A stretch of 64,000 bases of DNA from an uncultured Eubacteriales bacterium (GTDB taxonomy: Bacteria > Bacillota > Clostridia > Oscillospirales > UBA644), in NCBI GenBank assembly GCA_934454405.1, contig CAKSFN010000012.1, positions 1 to 64,000 of the forward strand, written 5' to 3'. The notes under the pieces were generated by a model. That model was given only the letters and a program-made list of their open reading frames with translations. It did no database searches and was not told where the DNA came from. Shown in pieces: positions 31,249 to 39,628 of the stretch. The translations under genes and the position numbers were made by a program. How positions within the stretch are numbered: position 1 is the first letter of the stretch; every line of letters starts with the position of its first letter.

Positions 31249-32814
31249 ATGAAAAGATTTCTTGCGGGAATTTTAACGGCGGCTATGGCTGTGACGACTT
31301 TTGTCGGCTTTGCATTCTCTTCGGGAGCGGAAGGTACGGCTCCCGACGTTAAAGGCATTATTCCCAGAACGAGGGTTGACGCGACGTTAGACGCGAAAGC
31401 CGATGAAGATTTTTGGCAGGGCGCCTATGTTGAAACGCTCAACGAAAGCAACGCCGTGGTAAAGATTTCGGATATGGACAACGACCCCACGGAGGATCTT
31501 CCCTCGCTGACGCTTAAAATGGCGTATTACAGCGAATTTAAGGACGGAACGTCCCCCGAAGCAATGGTTTACAGAAGAGATAAAAAGGGCGGAATTCTTG
31601 TTTATATGGAAGTTATAGACAAGCATAAGGCATTTGCTTTCGGCACGACCGAATACAACTCGCTTAAAGATACATACACCTTTAACGGTGTTCACGTTGC
31701 AAACGCAACGGACTGCGTCCAGCTTGCATTCGACCCGGCAAACAGAGATTCCGAGACGTATATGGGCAATTGCTGCTGCATATTCTCCTTCGTTCCCTAT
31801 TCGATAGGCGCTCCCGAAAAAGCGAGCTCCTCTCTCGGAGTGGGCACCATCGCGGGCGGCAGAGGCTGGTGGTGGCAGCATTGGAACGCGAATGTTTTCG
31901 GTTACGGCGATAATTCTACCGATCTGATGAAAGATTCCGTCAAGATGGCGGCCGAGACCGACTATACATTTGCCGAGAATCATCCGCTGCCCGACAGAAA
32001 CGATTTTGAAACGGACAAAGAATATATCGAAGCATATAAAGCGGCATATCAGTTCGCGTCGATCGAAGGCTACAGAATCGAAGCGAAAATCCATTGGAAT
32101 CACTTCCTTGAGAACAACAGCACCATGCTTTTGAAGCCCGTTATCGGAAATCGTTTCGGCATGGCGGCAGTTCTTGTTGACTATATGTTCGACGCTCCCT
32201 GGGATATAGATTTAACTCAGACGAGCAGTGTCGAGGCGGCTCAGAAGGTATACAGAGCATACATCAACTGCGGCAACGAAGACGACGCCGGATGGGAAAG
32301 CATGGACTGTCCCGCGCTTTTCAACACTTATGAGTTCGGCGACTATATCATCGTGAAAGAAAAGCCGGAAGCACCCGCAGCTCCCGCGGTTGAGGAAAAG
32401 ACAACCACTTCTGTCACTCTCGCTGCGCACGCGGGTTACGAATACCGCATTGACGACGGCGAATGGCAGACGAGCAATGTATTCGAAGGTCTTACCCCCA
32501 ACACTGAATACGTTTTCTACCAGAGAGTTGCCGAAACGGAGACCGGCTATGCAAGCGATGCGAGCGAAGGTCTTTCCGTTAAAACGAATGCGGAACAGGT
32601 TGAAATCGTATACGGCGACGCGAACGGCGACGGCAGGGTTGATATTTCCGACGCGATGATTATTCTCTATCACGTTGCGGAGAAAGAAAGAATGACCGAA
32701 TCGGCTCAGCTTATACGCTGCGACCTCAACAGCGACGGCACAATTGATATCATTGACGCAATGAGAGTTTTGTACTTCGTTGCGAATAAGGTTCCCGAAC
32801 TTGAGCTCGGCTGA
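31249..32814 (+). CDS. Secreted dockerin protein with CBM9-like domain
   Basis: 521 residues. A signal peptide (FLAGILTAAMAVTTFVGFAF) is followed by a region like carbohydrate-binding family 9/DOMON domains (VDATLDAKADEDFWQGAYVE; GGILVYMEVIDKHKAF; NATDCVQLAFDPANRD) to about residue 370. A fibronectin-like strand set follows (GYEYRIDDGEWQTSN, GLTPNTEYVFYQRV). The C-terminus is a type I dockerin with DANGDGRVDISDAMIILYH and DLNSDGTIDIIDAMRVLYF. The protein probably binds polysaccharide and docks to a cohesin. AGGAGG precedes the ATG. Confidence 0.87.
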   Translation: MKRFLAGILTAAMAVTTFVGFAFSSGAEGTAPDVKGIIPRTRVDATLDAKADEDFWQGAYVETLNESNAVVKISDMDNDPTEDLPSLTLKMAYYSEFKDGTSPEAMVYRRDKKGGILVYMEVIDKHKAFAFGTTEYNSLKDTYTFNGVHVANATDCVQLAFDPANRDSETYMGNCCCIFSFVPYSIGAPEKASSSLGVGTIAGGRGWWWQHWNANVFGYGDNSTDLMKDSVKMAAETDYTFAENHPLPDRNDFETDKEYIEAYKAAYQFASIEGYRIEAKIHWNHFLENNSTMLLKPVIGNRFGMAAVLVDYMFDAPWDIDLTQTSSVEAAQKVYRAYINCGNEDDAGWESMDCPALFNTYEFGDYIIVKEKPEAPAAPAVEEKTTTSVTLAAHAGYEYRIDDGEWQTSNVFEGLTPNTEYVFYQRVAETETGYASDASEGLSVKTNAEQVEIVYGDANGDGRVDISDAMIILYHVAEKERMTESAQLIRCDLNSDGTIDIIDAMRVLYFVANKVPELELG

Positions 32815-32854
32815 CAGCTGATCCCCGTTTTGGTTCTTTGAAAAAACAGATAAC

Positions 32855-32888
32855 AAAAAGACTCGGGCTTTTTTGCCCGAGTCTTTTT
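32855..32888 (+). terminator. Strong terminator after the dockerin gene
   Basis: AAAAAGACTCGGGC pairs with GCCCGAGTCTTTTT around a T-rich loop; symmetric, so it can act in both directions. Confidence 0.9.
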
Positions 32889-32970
32889 ATGGTTTCGCGG
32901 ATAAATAATATCAGAGATATTTGATTTTGCGGATAATAACCGAGGATATTATATCAGAGATATTTCAAAA

Positions 32971-34551
32971 TCAGAATTTAAGCATTGATTCGTCCCACAT
33001 CGACGGAGTCTCAACGCCGAGAAGCTCCGTAACGGTCGCGGCGACGTTGGAAAGCCCGAAGCTGCCGTCCTTGAGTTCATGCTCGGAGGTCGGGTCATAA
33101 ACTATGAACGGAACGGGATTGAGTGTGTGCGAGGTCTTCGGTTTCGGAGCCTGTCCCTCTTTTGCCTTTTCATACATTTCATCGGCATTGCCGTGGTCGG
33201 CGGTCACAAGAAGCACGCAACCGGTGTCGTCAACGGCTTTTTTAACTCTTGCAAGGCACAGGTCAACAGTCTCCACCGCGATTTTCGCCGCGGCAAAAAC
33301 GCCTGTATGCCCCACCATATCGCCGTTCGGGTAATTGCAGCGGATAAAGCCGTATTTGCCCGAATAGATTGCTTCTATAAGTTTATCCGTGACCTCTGCG
33401 GCTTTCATCCACGGACGCTGCTCGAACGGAACGGTATCGGAATCGACCTCGTCGTAGTCTTCAAGTTCTTCGGAGAATTTTTCGCTTCTGTTTCCGTTCC
33501 AGAAGTAAGTAACATGACCGTATTTCTGTGTTTCGGAAACGGCATACTCTTTGATTCCGGCCTTTACAAGAGCCTCCGTAAGAGTGTTCTTTATTGCGGG
33601 AGGCGCCACGAGGAAGTTTTCGGGAATCTTTAAGTCGCCGTCGTACTGAAGCATTCCAGCATAAAGTGTTTTCGGAACGCGGACACGGTCGAACCTGTCA
33701 AAGTCAGCCCCCTCGGTAAACGCACGGCTGATCTCTATCGAGCGGTCGCCCCTGAAATTGAAAAATACAACGGAATCTCCGTCCTCAACGGTTCCGACGG
33801 GCTTGCCGTTTTCGGCAATAACGAACGGGGGAAGATCCTGATCAATCGCGCCTGTTTCGGAGCGCAGAGTTTCATAAGCCTCCGCCGCGGACGCAAACTG
33901 CCTGCCCTGCCCGAGAACGTGTGTTTCCCAGCCGAGCTTTACCATATCCCAGTTTGCTTCATATCTGTCCATGGTTATCTTCATTCTGCCGCCGCCGGAA
34001 GCGATTCTGCCGTCAAAATCCGCATCGTTCAGTTCCGCAAGCTTCGCTTCAAGCTCGTTAATATACTTCATCGCGCTTGTTGCGGGAACGTCTCTGCCAT
34101 CCAAAAGGATATGCACGCGGCATTTGTGTACGCCGTCCTTCTTTGCGCGGGAGAGCATATCAAGCAGATGATTTATGTGAGAGTGCACGTTGCCGTCGCT
34201 GAGGAGCCCGAGAAAATGAAGTGTCGAATTGTTGTTTTTGCAGTTTTCGACAAGCCTTTTCCATACATCGGACGTATACATACTTCCGCTTTCTATAGAT
34301 TCGTTGACCAGCTTCGCGCCCTGAGAATAAACCTGACCGCAGCCGAGCGCGTTATGCCCGACTTCGCTGTTGCCCATATCGTCGTCCGTCGGAAGTCCGA
34401 CAGCGGTGCCGTGGGCTTTGATTTTTGTCCACGGACAGGACGCCGTAAAAGCGTCAAGCGTCGGCTTATATGCCGCAGCGACCGCATTTCCGTATTCTTT
34501 GTCCGAGATACCTACGCCGTCCATAACGACGAGCACAACTTTTTTGTTCAT
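32971..34551 (-). CDS. gpmI: Phosphoglycerate mutase, 2,3-bisphosphoglycerate-independent
   Basis: 526 residues, usual for GpmI. It interconverts 3- and 2-phosphoglycerate in glycolysis with two Mn2+. Motifs: VVMDGVGISD (first metal Asp), DDMGNSEVGHNALG with the catalytic Ser, HIHLL-type region HSHINHLLDML, GRDVPATSA, MVGHTGVFAAAKIAVE and TADHGNADEM with the remaining metal ligands. AAGGAGAG precedes the ATG. The gene stands alone, with a 24-base gap to the DUF4085 gene upstream on the same strand. Confidence 0.96.
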   Translation of the reverse strand: MNKKVVLVVMDGVGISDKEYGNAVAAAYKPTLDAFTASCPWTKIKAHGTAVGLPTDDDMGNSEVGHNALGCGQVYSQGAKLVNESIESGSMYTSDVWKRLVENCKNNNSTLHFLGLLSDGNVHSHINHLLDMLSRAKKDGVHKCRVHILLDGRDVPATSAMKYINELEAKLAELNDADFDGRIASGGGRMKITMDRYEANWDMVKLGWETHVLGQGRQFASAAEAYETLRSETGAIDQDLPPFVIAENGKPVGTVEDGDSVVFFNFRGDRSIEISRAFTEGADFDRFDRVRVPKTLYAGMLQYDGDLKIPENFLVAPPAIKNTLTEALVKAGIKEYAVSETQKYGHVTYFWNGNRSEKFSEELEDYDEVDSDTVPFEQRPWMKAAEVTDKLIEAIYSGKYGFIRCNYPNGDMVGHTGVFAAAKIAVETVDLCLARVKKAVDDTGCVLLVTADHGNADEMYEKAKEGQAPKPKTSHTLNPVPFIVYDPTSEHELKDGSFGLSNVAATVTELLGVETPSMWDESMLKF

Positions 34552-34575
34552 ATATAAAACTCTCCTTACTGAAAA

Positions 34576-35295
34576 TCAAAATAAAATGTCTTCGCAAAAA
34601 AAGGTGAAGCAGACAAGGCTCTCCGCGTCCGGGGCTTGAGCGAGAACGTGAAGCTCATAGCCGCCGCGGACGGGATAAAGCTCGTCGTAAAGCCATACGC
34701 AGCCCTCGAACGGAGCTTCTTTTTCAAGTATTTTCACACCTTTCAGCGTGACGGAGGACTTTGCCGCGAAGCTTTGGGAAATATCAAAATCGAGCCGCAG
34801 ATCGCCGTTCTGCATTTTTGCGGAGGTTATAACGGCGTCGTGGAAGCCGAGATTATCGTCAATCTCGGACGGAATATCGACCGAATTATAATAGTCCTCG
34901 TATTCCTTCAGCGTCCGGTCGACTTTTTTTTGAGCATCGTCGCAATAGACGCGCAGTTTTTTATGCACGGACGGCGTCGCCTTGTTGAGAGCGAAAACGC
35001 GCATATCCGCAACCTCGGCAAGAATATCCTTCGGAATTACGGCGGAAAGCTCCTTTATCCGCTCGTCAAGAGCGCGCAGATAATCGGTTTCGTATTCGCC
35101 GATGTCTATTTCAACGTCCTCGTCGGACATTTTTGCAAGCTCGTCCCGAAGCGCAAGGCTTTCGCCGAGACGCTGACGCAGAACCTCGTTATAATAGTCC
35201 TCGTCCTTCGCCGCGGCGCGTTCGTCGTCTTCAAGCAGCTCCGCAAGAAATGTTTTAAGGCAGAGCGCGTACCATTCTTTCGTGAAATATTTCAC
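34576..35295 (-). CDS. DUF4085 family protein
   Basis: About 239 residues from the GTG at 35295 (AGGGAGGGGG seven bases upstream). The frame stays open further upstream into the next gene but lacks support. It starts VKYFTKEWYALCLKTFLAEL, the DUF4085 pattern, followed by a charged helical region (KDEDYYNEVLRQRLGESLAL) and a C-terminal beta domain (FHDAVITSAKMQNGDLRLDF, FEGCVWLYDELYPV). The family is found in Firmicutes, with no known activity. Stop of the membrane protein gene upstream is two bases before the start. Confidence 0.85.
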   Translation of the reverse strand: MKYFTKEWYALCLKTFLAELLEDDERAAAKDEDYYNEVLRQRLGESLALRDELAKMSDEDVEIDIGEYETDYLRALDERIKELSAVIPKDILAEVADMRVFALNKATPSVHKKLRVYCDDAQKKVDRTLKEYEDYYNSVDIPSEIDDNLGFHDAVITSAKMQNGDLRLDFDISQSFAAKSSVTLKGVKILEKEAPFEGCVWLYDELYPVRGGYELHVLAQAPDAESLVCFTFFCEDILF

Positions 35296-35297
35296 GC

Positions 35298-35678
35298 TCA
35301 ATCCCCCTCCCTGCGTTTTTTCAAAAGCATAACGAGAGGTCCGACAACGGCAAGCACGACAAGGCTTATAACAAACATAACCGTCAGCACGGGCCACATT
35401 TCTTCGTCGGCGGCGCCCGTTACAAAGTATTGACCGACATAAACACCGTAAACAAGCATCATACAAACAAGAATTTTAACCAGATCGAAGGCACGAAAGC
35501 CGTAGGGTGAATAAAACTTGATTATCAGAATCACGGTTTCATATCCCGCAACGGTCACAAACATATTTATTACGGCGAGCGTCTGATTTTTTGTTATGTA
35601 AACAAGCAGGCACAGAATAAAGGCCGACAGACACGGCAGCAGATACAGAAAATCAAGTTTTGAAAACAATTTTTTCAT
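35298..35678 (-). CDS. Small four-helix membrane protein
   Basis: About 126 residues from ATG 35678 (GAGGAG eight bases upstream). Four membrane helices cover most of it (FLYLLPCLSAFILCLLVYIT; AVINMFVTVAGYETVILIIK; LVKILVCMMLVYGVYVGQYF; VMFVISLVVLAVVGPLVML), with a basic KKRREGD tail. No family is recognised. It overlaps the TtcA-like gene by four bases and is followed at two bases by the DUF4085 gene, forming a three-gene operon. Confidence 0.8.
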   Translation of the reverse strand: MKKLFSKLDFLYLLPCLSAFILCLLVYITKNQTLAVINMFVTVAGYETVILIIKFYSPYGFRAFDLVKILVCMMLVYGVYVGQYFVTGAADEEMWPVLTVMFVISLVVLAVVGPLVMLLKKRREGD

Positions 35679-36442
35679 TTGCAAATCTCCTCGGATGCGA
35701 GCATAATCCCGTCAGGATCGGCGTTATGCGAGCTGTTGAATATGTTTTGGGAAATTTTCGGACAGGTCTTTTCGAGCCGCGCGATAAGAGCCTTTATCTC
35801 GGCACGCTTGGAAAGATGCTCGTCTTCGGCGGCATTTTCCGTAAAACGGCAGGCGCAGCGTAAAAAACGCAGACCGTTTTCATCTCTCCACCTGATTATA
35901 TCTCTTTCACGGATAAGATATAACGGGCGAATGAGCCGCATACCCTCAAAATTCACGGAATCCACCTGCGGAAGCATCGTTTGATACTGCCCGCTGTAAA
36001 GAACGGAAAGAAGCACCGTTTCGACAACGTCGTCAAAATGATGACCGAGTGCTATTTTGTTGCAGCCGGCTTCTTTCGCCTTTCTGTAAAGCCAGCCGCG
36101 GCGCATTCTTGCGCAAAGATAGCACGGGGACTTTTCTATTCTGACAACCGAATCGAATATTCGTGTTTCAAAAATATCAAGAGGTATTCCGAGCTTTTCG
36201 GCGTTCTTTTCTATCATTTTTCTGTTTTCCGCGTTATACCCCGGATCCATGCAGATATACCGAACGGAAACATCCGTGTTCTCCGACGCGTACCGCTTGA
36301 AAAGAAGCGACGCAAGCATTGAGTCCTTTCCGCCCGAAACGCAGACGGCGATACGGTCGCCCCGTTCAACAAGGCGGTACTTATCGACGGCGGACAGGAA
36401 CGCCGAATACATATCCTCAAAAAGCCGTTCGTCTGCCGGCAT
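35675..36442 (-). CDS. TtcA/TilS-family PP-loop protein (tRNA thiolation-like)
   Basis: About 255 residues from ATG 36442 (GGAGG seven bases upstream). The PP-loop SGGKDSMLASLLF near residue 36 binds ATP and activates a tRNA base. CYLCARMRRGWLY has a CxxC, and GHHFDDVVETVLLSVLYSGQ is the TtcA-type signature; a third cysteine region, RFLRCACRFT, follows. These cysteines ligate the Fe-S cluster of 2-thiocytidine synthase TtcA. It is shorter than E. coli TtcA (about 310) and may be a Clostridial variant acting on another substrate. Confidence 0.87.
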   Translation of the reverse strand: MPADERLFEDMYSAFLSAVDKYRLVERGDRIAVCVSGGKDSMLASLLFKRYASENTDVSVRYICMDPGYNAENRKMIEKNAEKLGIPLDIFETRIFDSVVRIEKSPCYLCARMRRGWLYRKAKEAGCNKIALGHHFDDVVETVLLSVLYSGQYQTMLPQVDSVNFEGMRLIRPLYLIRERDIIRWRDENGLRFLRCACRFTENAAEDEHLSKRAEIKALIARLEKTCPKISQNIFNSSHNADPDGIMLASEEICK

Positions 36443-36487
36443 ATCAAGACCTCCGCCCCATATCTTCAAAAAAAGACGCTTATTTCT

Positions 36488-36526
36488 TCAAAAAAGAGGG
36501 GCGTTCATAAATTTCATGAACGCCCC
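36488..36526 (-). terminator. Terminator downstream of the 928-residue protein gene
   Basis: GGGGCGTTCAT (36498-36508) pairs with ATGAACGCCCC (36516-36526). On the minus strand it is followed by TCTTTTTTG. Confidence 0.85.
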
Positions 36527-36567
36527 GTTTTATTCTCTTTTACGCAGAGACGTTCAGGCGCAAAGCA

Positions 36568-39354
36568 TTACCACGCATTTTCGTCTTCGTCGTCGGAGCG
36601 AACGATCTTGGTGAAGTCGATGGTTCCGTCGTCTCTCTCCCACGGATTTTCGCGCCGTCTGCGCTCGTCTTCGTCCTCCGCGAATATGTCCGCGCCGGGC
36701 GTGCCCTTGGTTCTGCCCGAATTGAGGTCGTCCTCCGCAATATCAAGCGCGGACGCATATTTGCCCGTTTTGCCGAGCGTTACCCTGCGCGTTGCAACCC
36801 TGAGTTTTTCTTCCCTCTTGACCTTGAGGTTGTCCGAAATAAGAATGGCGCTGTAAACAACGATAAGGAAGAATACGGCGGGAATTACGATATACCAGAA
36901 AAGATTCTGCGCTTCGGGTATCGAATCGTTCGGGTCGTAGCCTTCGAGCGCGGCGTCGAGGTCGGTCTCTTCAAGGGTGATTATATAGTAGTCGTATTCG
37001 CCGTTCAGCGTAACGCTCATATTTCCCGAGCTGTCGGAAACGGTCTTGTCGGGATTGAGAAGAGCGCCCTTCATTCCGACGTTTCCGTCGCGTCTGATGC
37101 CGTATGCCTTGTAAACGGTGTTTTCGCGAATAAGCTTAAGGGTTGCCGTCAGCGGTGAGCCGTCTGCGCTTTTGGCATAAACAACAAACCTTGACGCGGT
37201 TTCGTTGTTGACGCCCGAGCCGAGCGCGTAAACGGCGATGGTTCCGTTGACGCTTGCGCCGGAGGCGGTAACCTTGATGTTTCTGTATTCCTTTTCAGTC
37301 GAGCTTCCGTAATAATATCTGCTGAGATAAGCGGTATACGCGCTGTTGAGCGTCTCGTCCGAAAGGTCGCCCGTCGCAAGGAAATAACGCGTTCCGAAGC
37401 CGATGACGGAATTGTTGTTTTCGTTATAAAAAAGTCTGCCGTTATCCGTTATAAGAAGTCCGTCGGAGGAAAAGCATCCGATGTCCGAAGAATTCTCCGC
37501 ATTTCTGTAAGAAGTGAAGCCGAGACGGTCAAGAGCCGTTGCAAGCTGCTGCGAACTTTCGAGCATACCGTCCGGAACGATTGCCTTGCCCTCTCCGAAA
37601 TAAACATCTACGCCGTCAAGGTCTTCAATAACACGGTCGCGGGTGCTGAGAAGCCCCTGATCGTTATACCATTCCTGCTTGTTCATAAAGCTTTCGGCAA
37701 AAGACGCGTTCTGATAAGGATAGAACGCCTGAATTATCGCCTTTGTGCCCGTCTCCTTGTTCGAATTTGCGCCGATATAGGAGCCCGACGAGGTGTTACC
37801 GGAGGATATGACGACCTTAAAGCCTCTGTTTGCGGTATATTCGGTGTCAAAGAACACATTTTCCGTTTTTGCTATCAAAGCCGACGCGAGCATTGAATTT
37901 TTGAAGCGCCCGAAATCCATAACCGTGTCGTAGCCCGAATAAGCGATGCCGAAGGTCGAACCGTAGGACGCCGCAACGGCGGTGTGACGGAAAAGAGTCG
38001 CCATAAAGCCGCTGTTATCCCAAAGAATCGCGTTTTTATTCACGGCGCTTTCATCCGTGTCGGAATAATCGCCGACAACAAAAGCATCCCACCCCTGATA
38101 GCTTGCGTAAGAAACCAGCGATATGAAATTGCTTATAAACTCGGAATCGGAAGTCTTCGCGGCGTTTTCGTCGGACGAAACGGCGGAAGTATTCCATGCC
38201 GCGATATACGGCTTATCCTCAACCGTGCCGAGAGCCGCCTGCGCAACCGCATCTTTGACCGTCATACCGGAGGTGAAATCAAAATCGCCTCTCGTTGCGT
38301 CGCCGCTTCCGCTGATGCGGACGTTGAACGCGGTGGAGTCATTATCGGAAAGAATCACGGGCGAATTATATCCGCACGATCTGATAAGAGCTTTTATCGA
38401 ATCAAACTGAGATTGAACGTATGAAATAAGAAATCTGCCGAAGTCCGCCTCGCGCTGACGCCCTACACTTTCTTCGGTGTAAAGCGTATAAACGGGAGAG
38501 GTCGGCGGCAATACCGTGCCCCTTTTCGCGTTTTCGTCCTCACCGAGAATGCATTCTCCGTTTTTGTCAAGCCAGACGCCGCGGATAACGTCCGTTGAAT
38601 TGTAGTTTTTCGTCAGCCATTCGTTGAAGTTTGAACGAAGGTCGGCATAGCAGACCGCGTCGGCGCCGACGTCGAGATCGGAGCAGTACGTCACAAAAGC
38701 TATCGTCGTATCGCTTCCGTATGTAACGGTTATGTTGTCGTCGCTTCTGACGGCGTTTTTCGTTCCGAAAAATCTTTTGATGAACGCCTGTGCGCGACGC
38801 ACCGTTTCTTTGTCAAGCACCGCGGCGCCGCGGCTTTCCTTGTTGACCTTGAGCGACGAGGTCGAAAAAAGACCTATGCCCGCATACATATTGGCATTGT
38901 AAAGTTCGGCGAGAAACTCGCTGAACGCGGAGAAGTTGGAAGAGTTTTTCAATACGGAATAAACATCGTCCACAACAACGAGGTTATAGCCGTGAGACGC
39001 AAGCTCCGCAACCATGGATTTCAGCTTTTCGCCGGTCGGGATGCCTTCCTTTGCTATATCGTAGCGAATTCCGAAAAAGCGGATATCGCTCTTGTTTCCG
39101 TCGAGATTTACAACAAAATTCCCGGAATCGGAGTCAATGTAACCGCGGTCGCCGTAAGTCTTCGTAATAAGATTTGTATAATCGAAGAAATTCGGGTTTG
39201 TGCCCGACGCGCCGCTGTCGTTGTATATGATGTTTCCGTCTTCCGCGCTGCCCGAGGCATCCGCAAAAAACGGAAGACTTGCGGAAAAAATCACCGCGGC
39301 GGTCAATCCGCAGGCGAGAATTCCCGAAAACTTTTTCCTTGCTTTTGATGTCAT
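36568..39354 (-). CDS. Large secreted, membrane-anchored protein, glycosidase-like N-terminal region
   Basis: 928 residues. A signal peptide (ILACGLTAAVIFSASLPFFA) starts it. The ectodomain of about 790 residues begins like family GH-A hydrolases, with FVVNLDGNKSDIRFFGIRYD, HGYNLVVVDDVYSVL and MYAGIGLFSTSS, then DFTSGMTVKDAVAQAALG and WDAFVVGDYSDTDES. I cannot find a clear acid/base pair. A single helix (FWYIVIPAVFFLIVVYSAIL, about residues 808-830) is followed by a cytoplasmic tail of about 90 residues, acidic at its end (IFAEDEDERRRRENPWERDD). AGGAGAG precedes the ATG. It is a monocistronic gene. Confidence 0.8.
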   Translation of the reverse strand: MTSKARKKFSGILACGLTAAVIFSASLPFFADASGSAEDGNIIYNDSGASGTNPNFFDYTNLITKTYGDRGYIDSDSGNFVVNLDGNKSDIRFFGIRYDIAKEGIPTGEKLKSMVAELASHGYNLVVVDDVYSVLKNSSNFSAFSEFLAELYNANMYAGIGLFSTSSLKVNKESRGAAVLDKETVRRAQAFIKRFFGTKNAVRSDDNITVTYGSDTTIAFVTYCSDLDVGADAVCYADLRSNFNEWLTKNYNSTDVIRGVWLDKNGECILGEDENAKRGTVLPPTSPVYTLYTEESVGRQREADFGRFLISYVQSQFDSIKALIRSCGYNSPVILSDNDSTAFNVRISGSGDATRGDFDFTSGMTVKDAVAQAALGTVEDKPYIAAWNTSAVSSDENAAKTSDSEFISNFISLVSYASYQGWDAFVVGDYSDTDESAVNKNAILWDNSGFMATLFRHTAVAASYGSTFGIAYSGYDTVMDFGRFKNSMLASALIAKTENVFFDTEYTANRGFKVVISSGNTSSGSYIGANSNKETGTKAIIQAFYPYQNASFAESFMNKQEWYNDQGLLSTRDRVIEDLDGVDVYFGEGKAIVPDGMLESSQQLATALDRLGFTSYRNAENSSDIGCFSSDGLLITDNGRLFYNENNNSVIGFGTRYFLATGDLSDETLNSAYTAYLSRYYYGSSTEKEYRNIKVTASGASVNGTIAVYALGSGVNNETASRFVVYAKSADGSPLTATLKLIRENTVYKAYGIRRDGNVGMKGALLNPDKTVSDSSGNMSVTLNGEYDYYIITLEETDLDAALEGYDPNDSIPEAQNLFWYIVIPAVFFLIVVYSAILISDNLKVKREEKLRVATRRVTLGKTGKYASALDIAEDDLNSGRTKGTPGADIFAEDEDERRRRENPWERDDGTIDFTKIVRSDDEDENAW

Positions 39355-39549
39355 TGAAAACTCTCCTATCCGAATTCCGCCGAGCTGTATCGGCGAATAA
39401 AAGCGATCAAGCCGAAATCATCTTTAATATTATACAACACAATCCTCTGTTTTGCAAGCCTTGAACAACGACTTTTTCGTGATTTTTGCGAAACTTTTTG
39501 AGAACTCAAACCAAAATGCAAGCAATATCGGACAAAAATAAGAAATGTA

Positions 39550-39578
39550 TTGCAAAAACCGCGTTGCTATGCTATAAT
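39550..39578 (+). promoter_or_regulatory. Promoter of lon
   Basis: TTGCAA (39550-39555) and TATAAT (39573-39578), 17 bases apart, about 50 bases before lon. No CIRCE or CtsR-type heptad is seen. The 270 bases between the genes hold nothing else recognised. Confidence 0.75.
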
Positions 39579-39628
39579 AAAGCGTAATGATATACAACCT
39601 GTCCCGACAGGACAATATCGGAGGAAAA

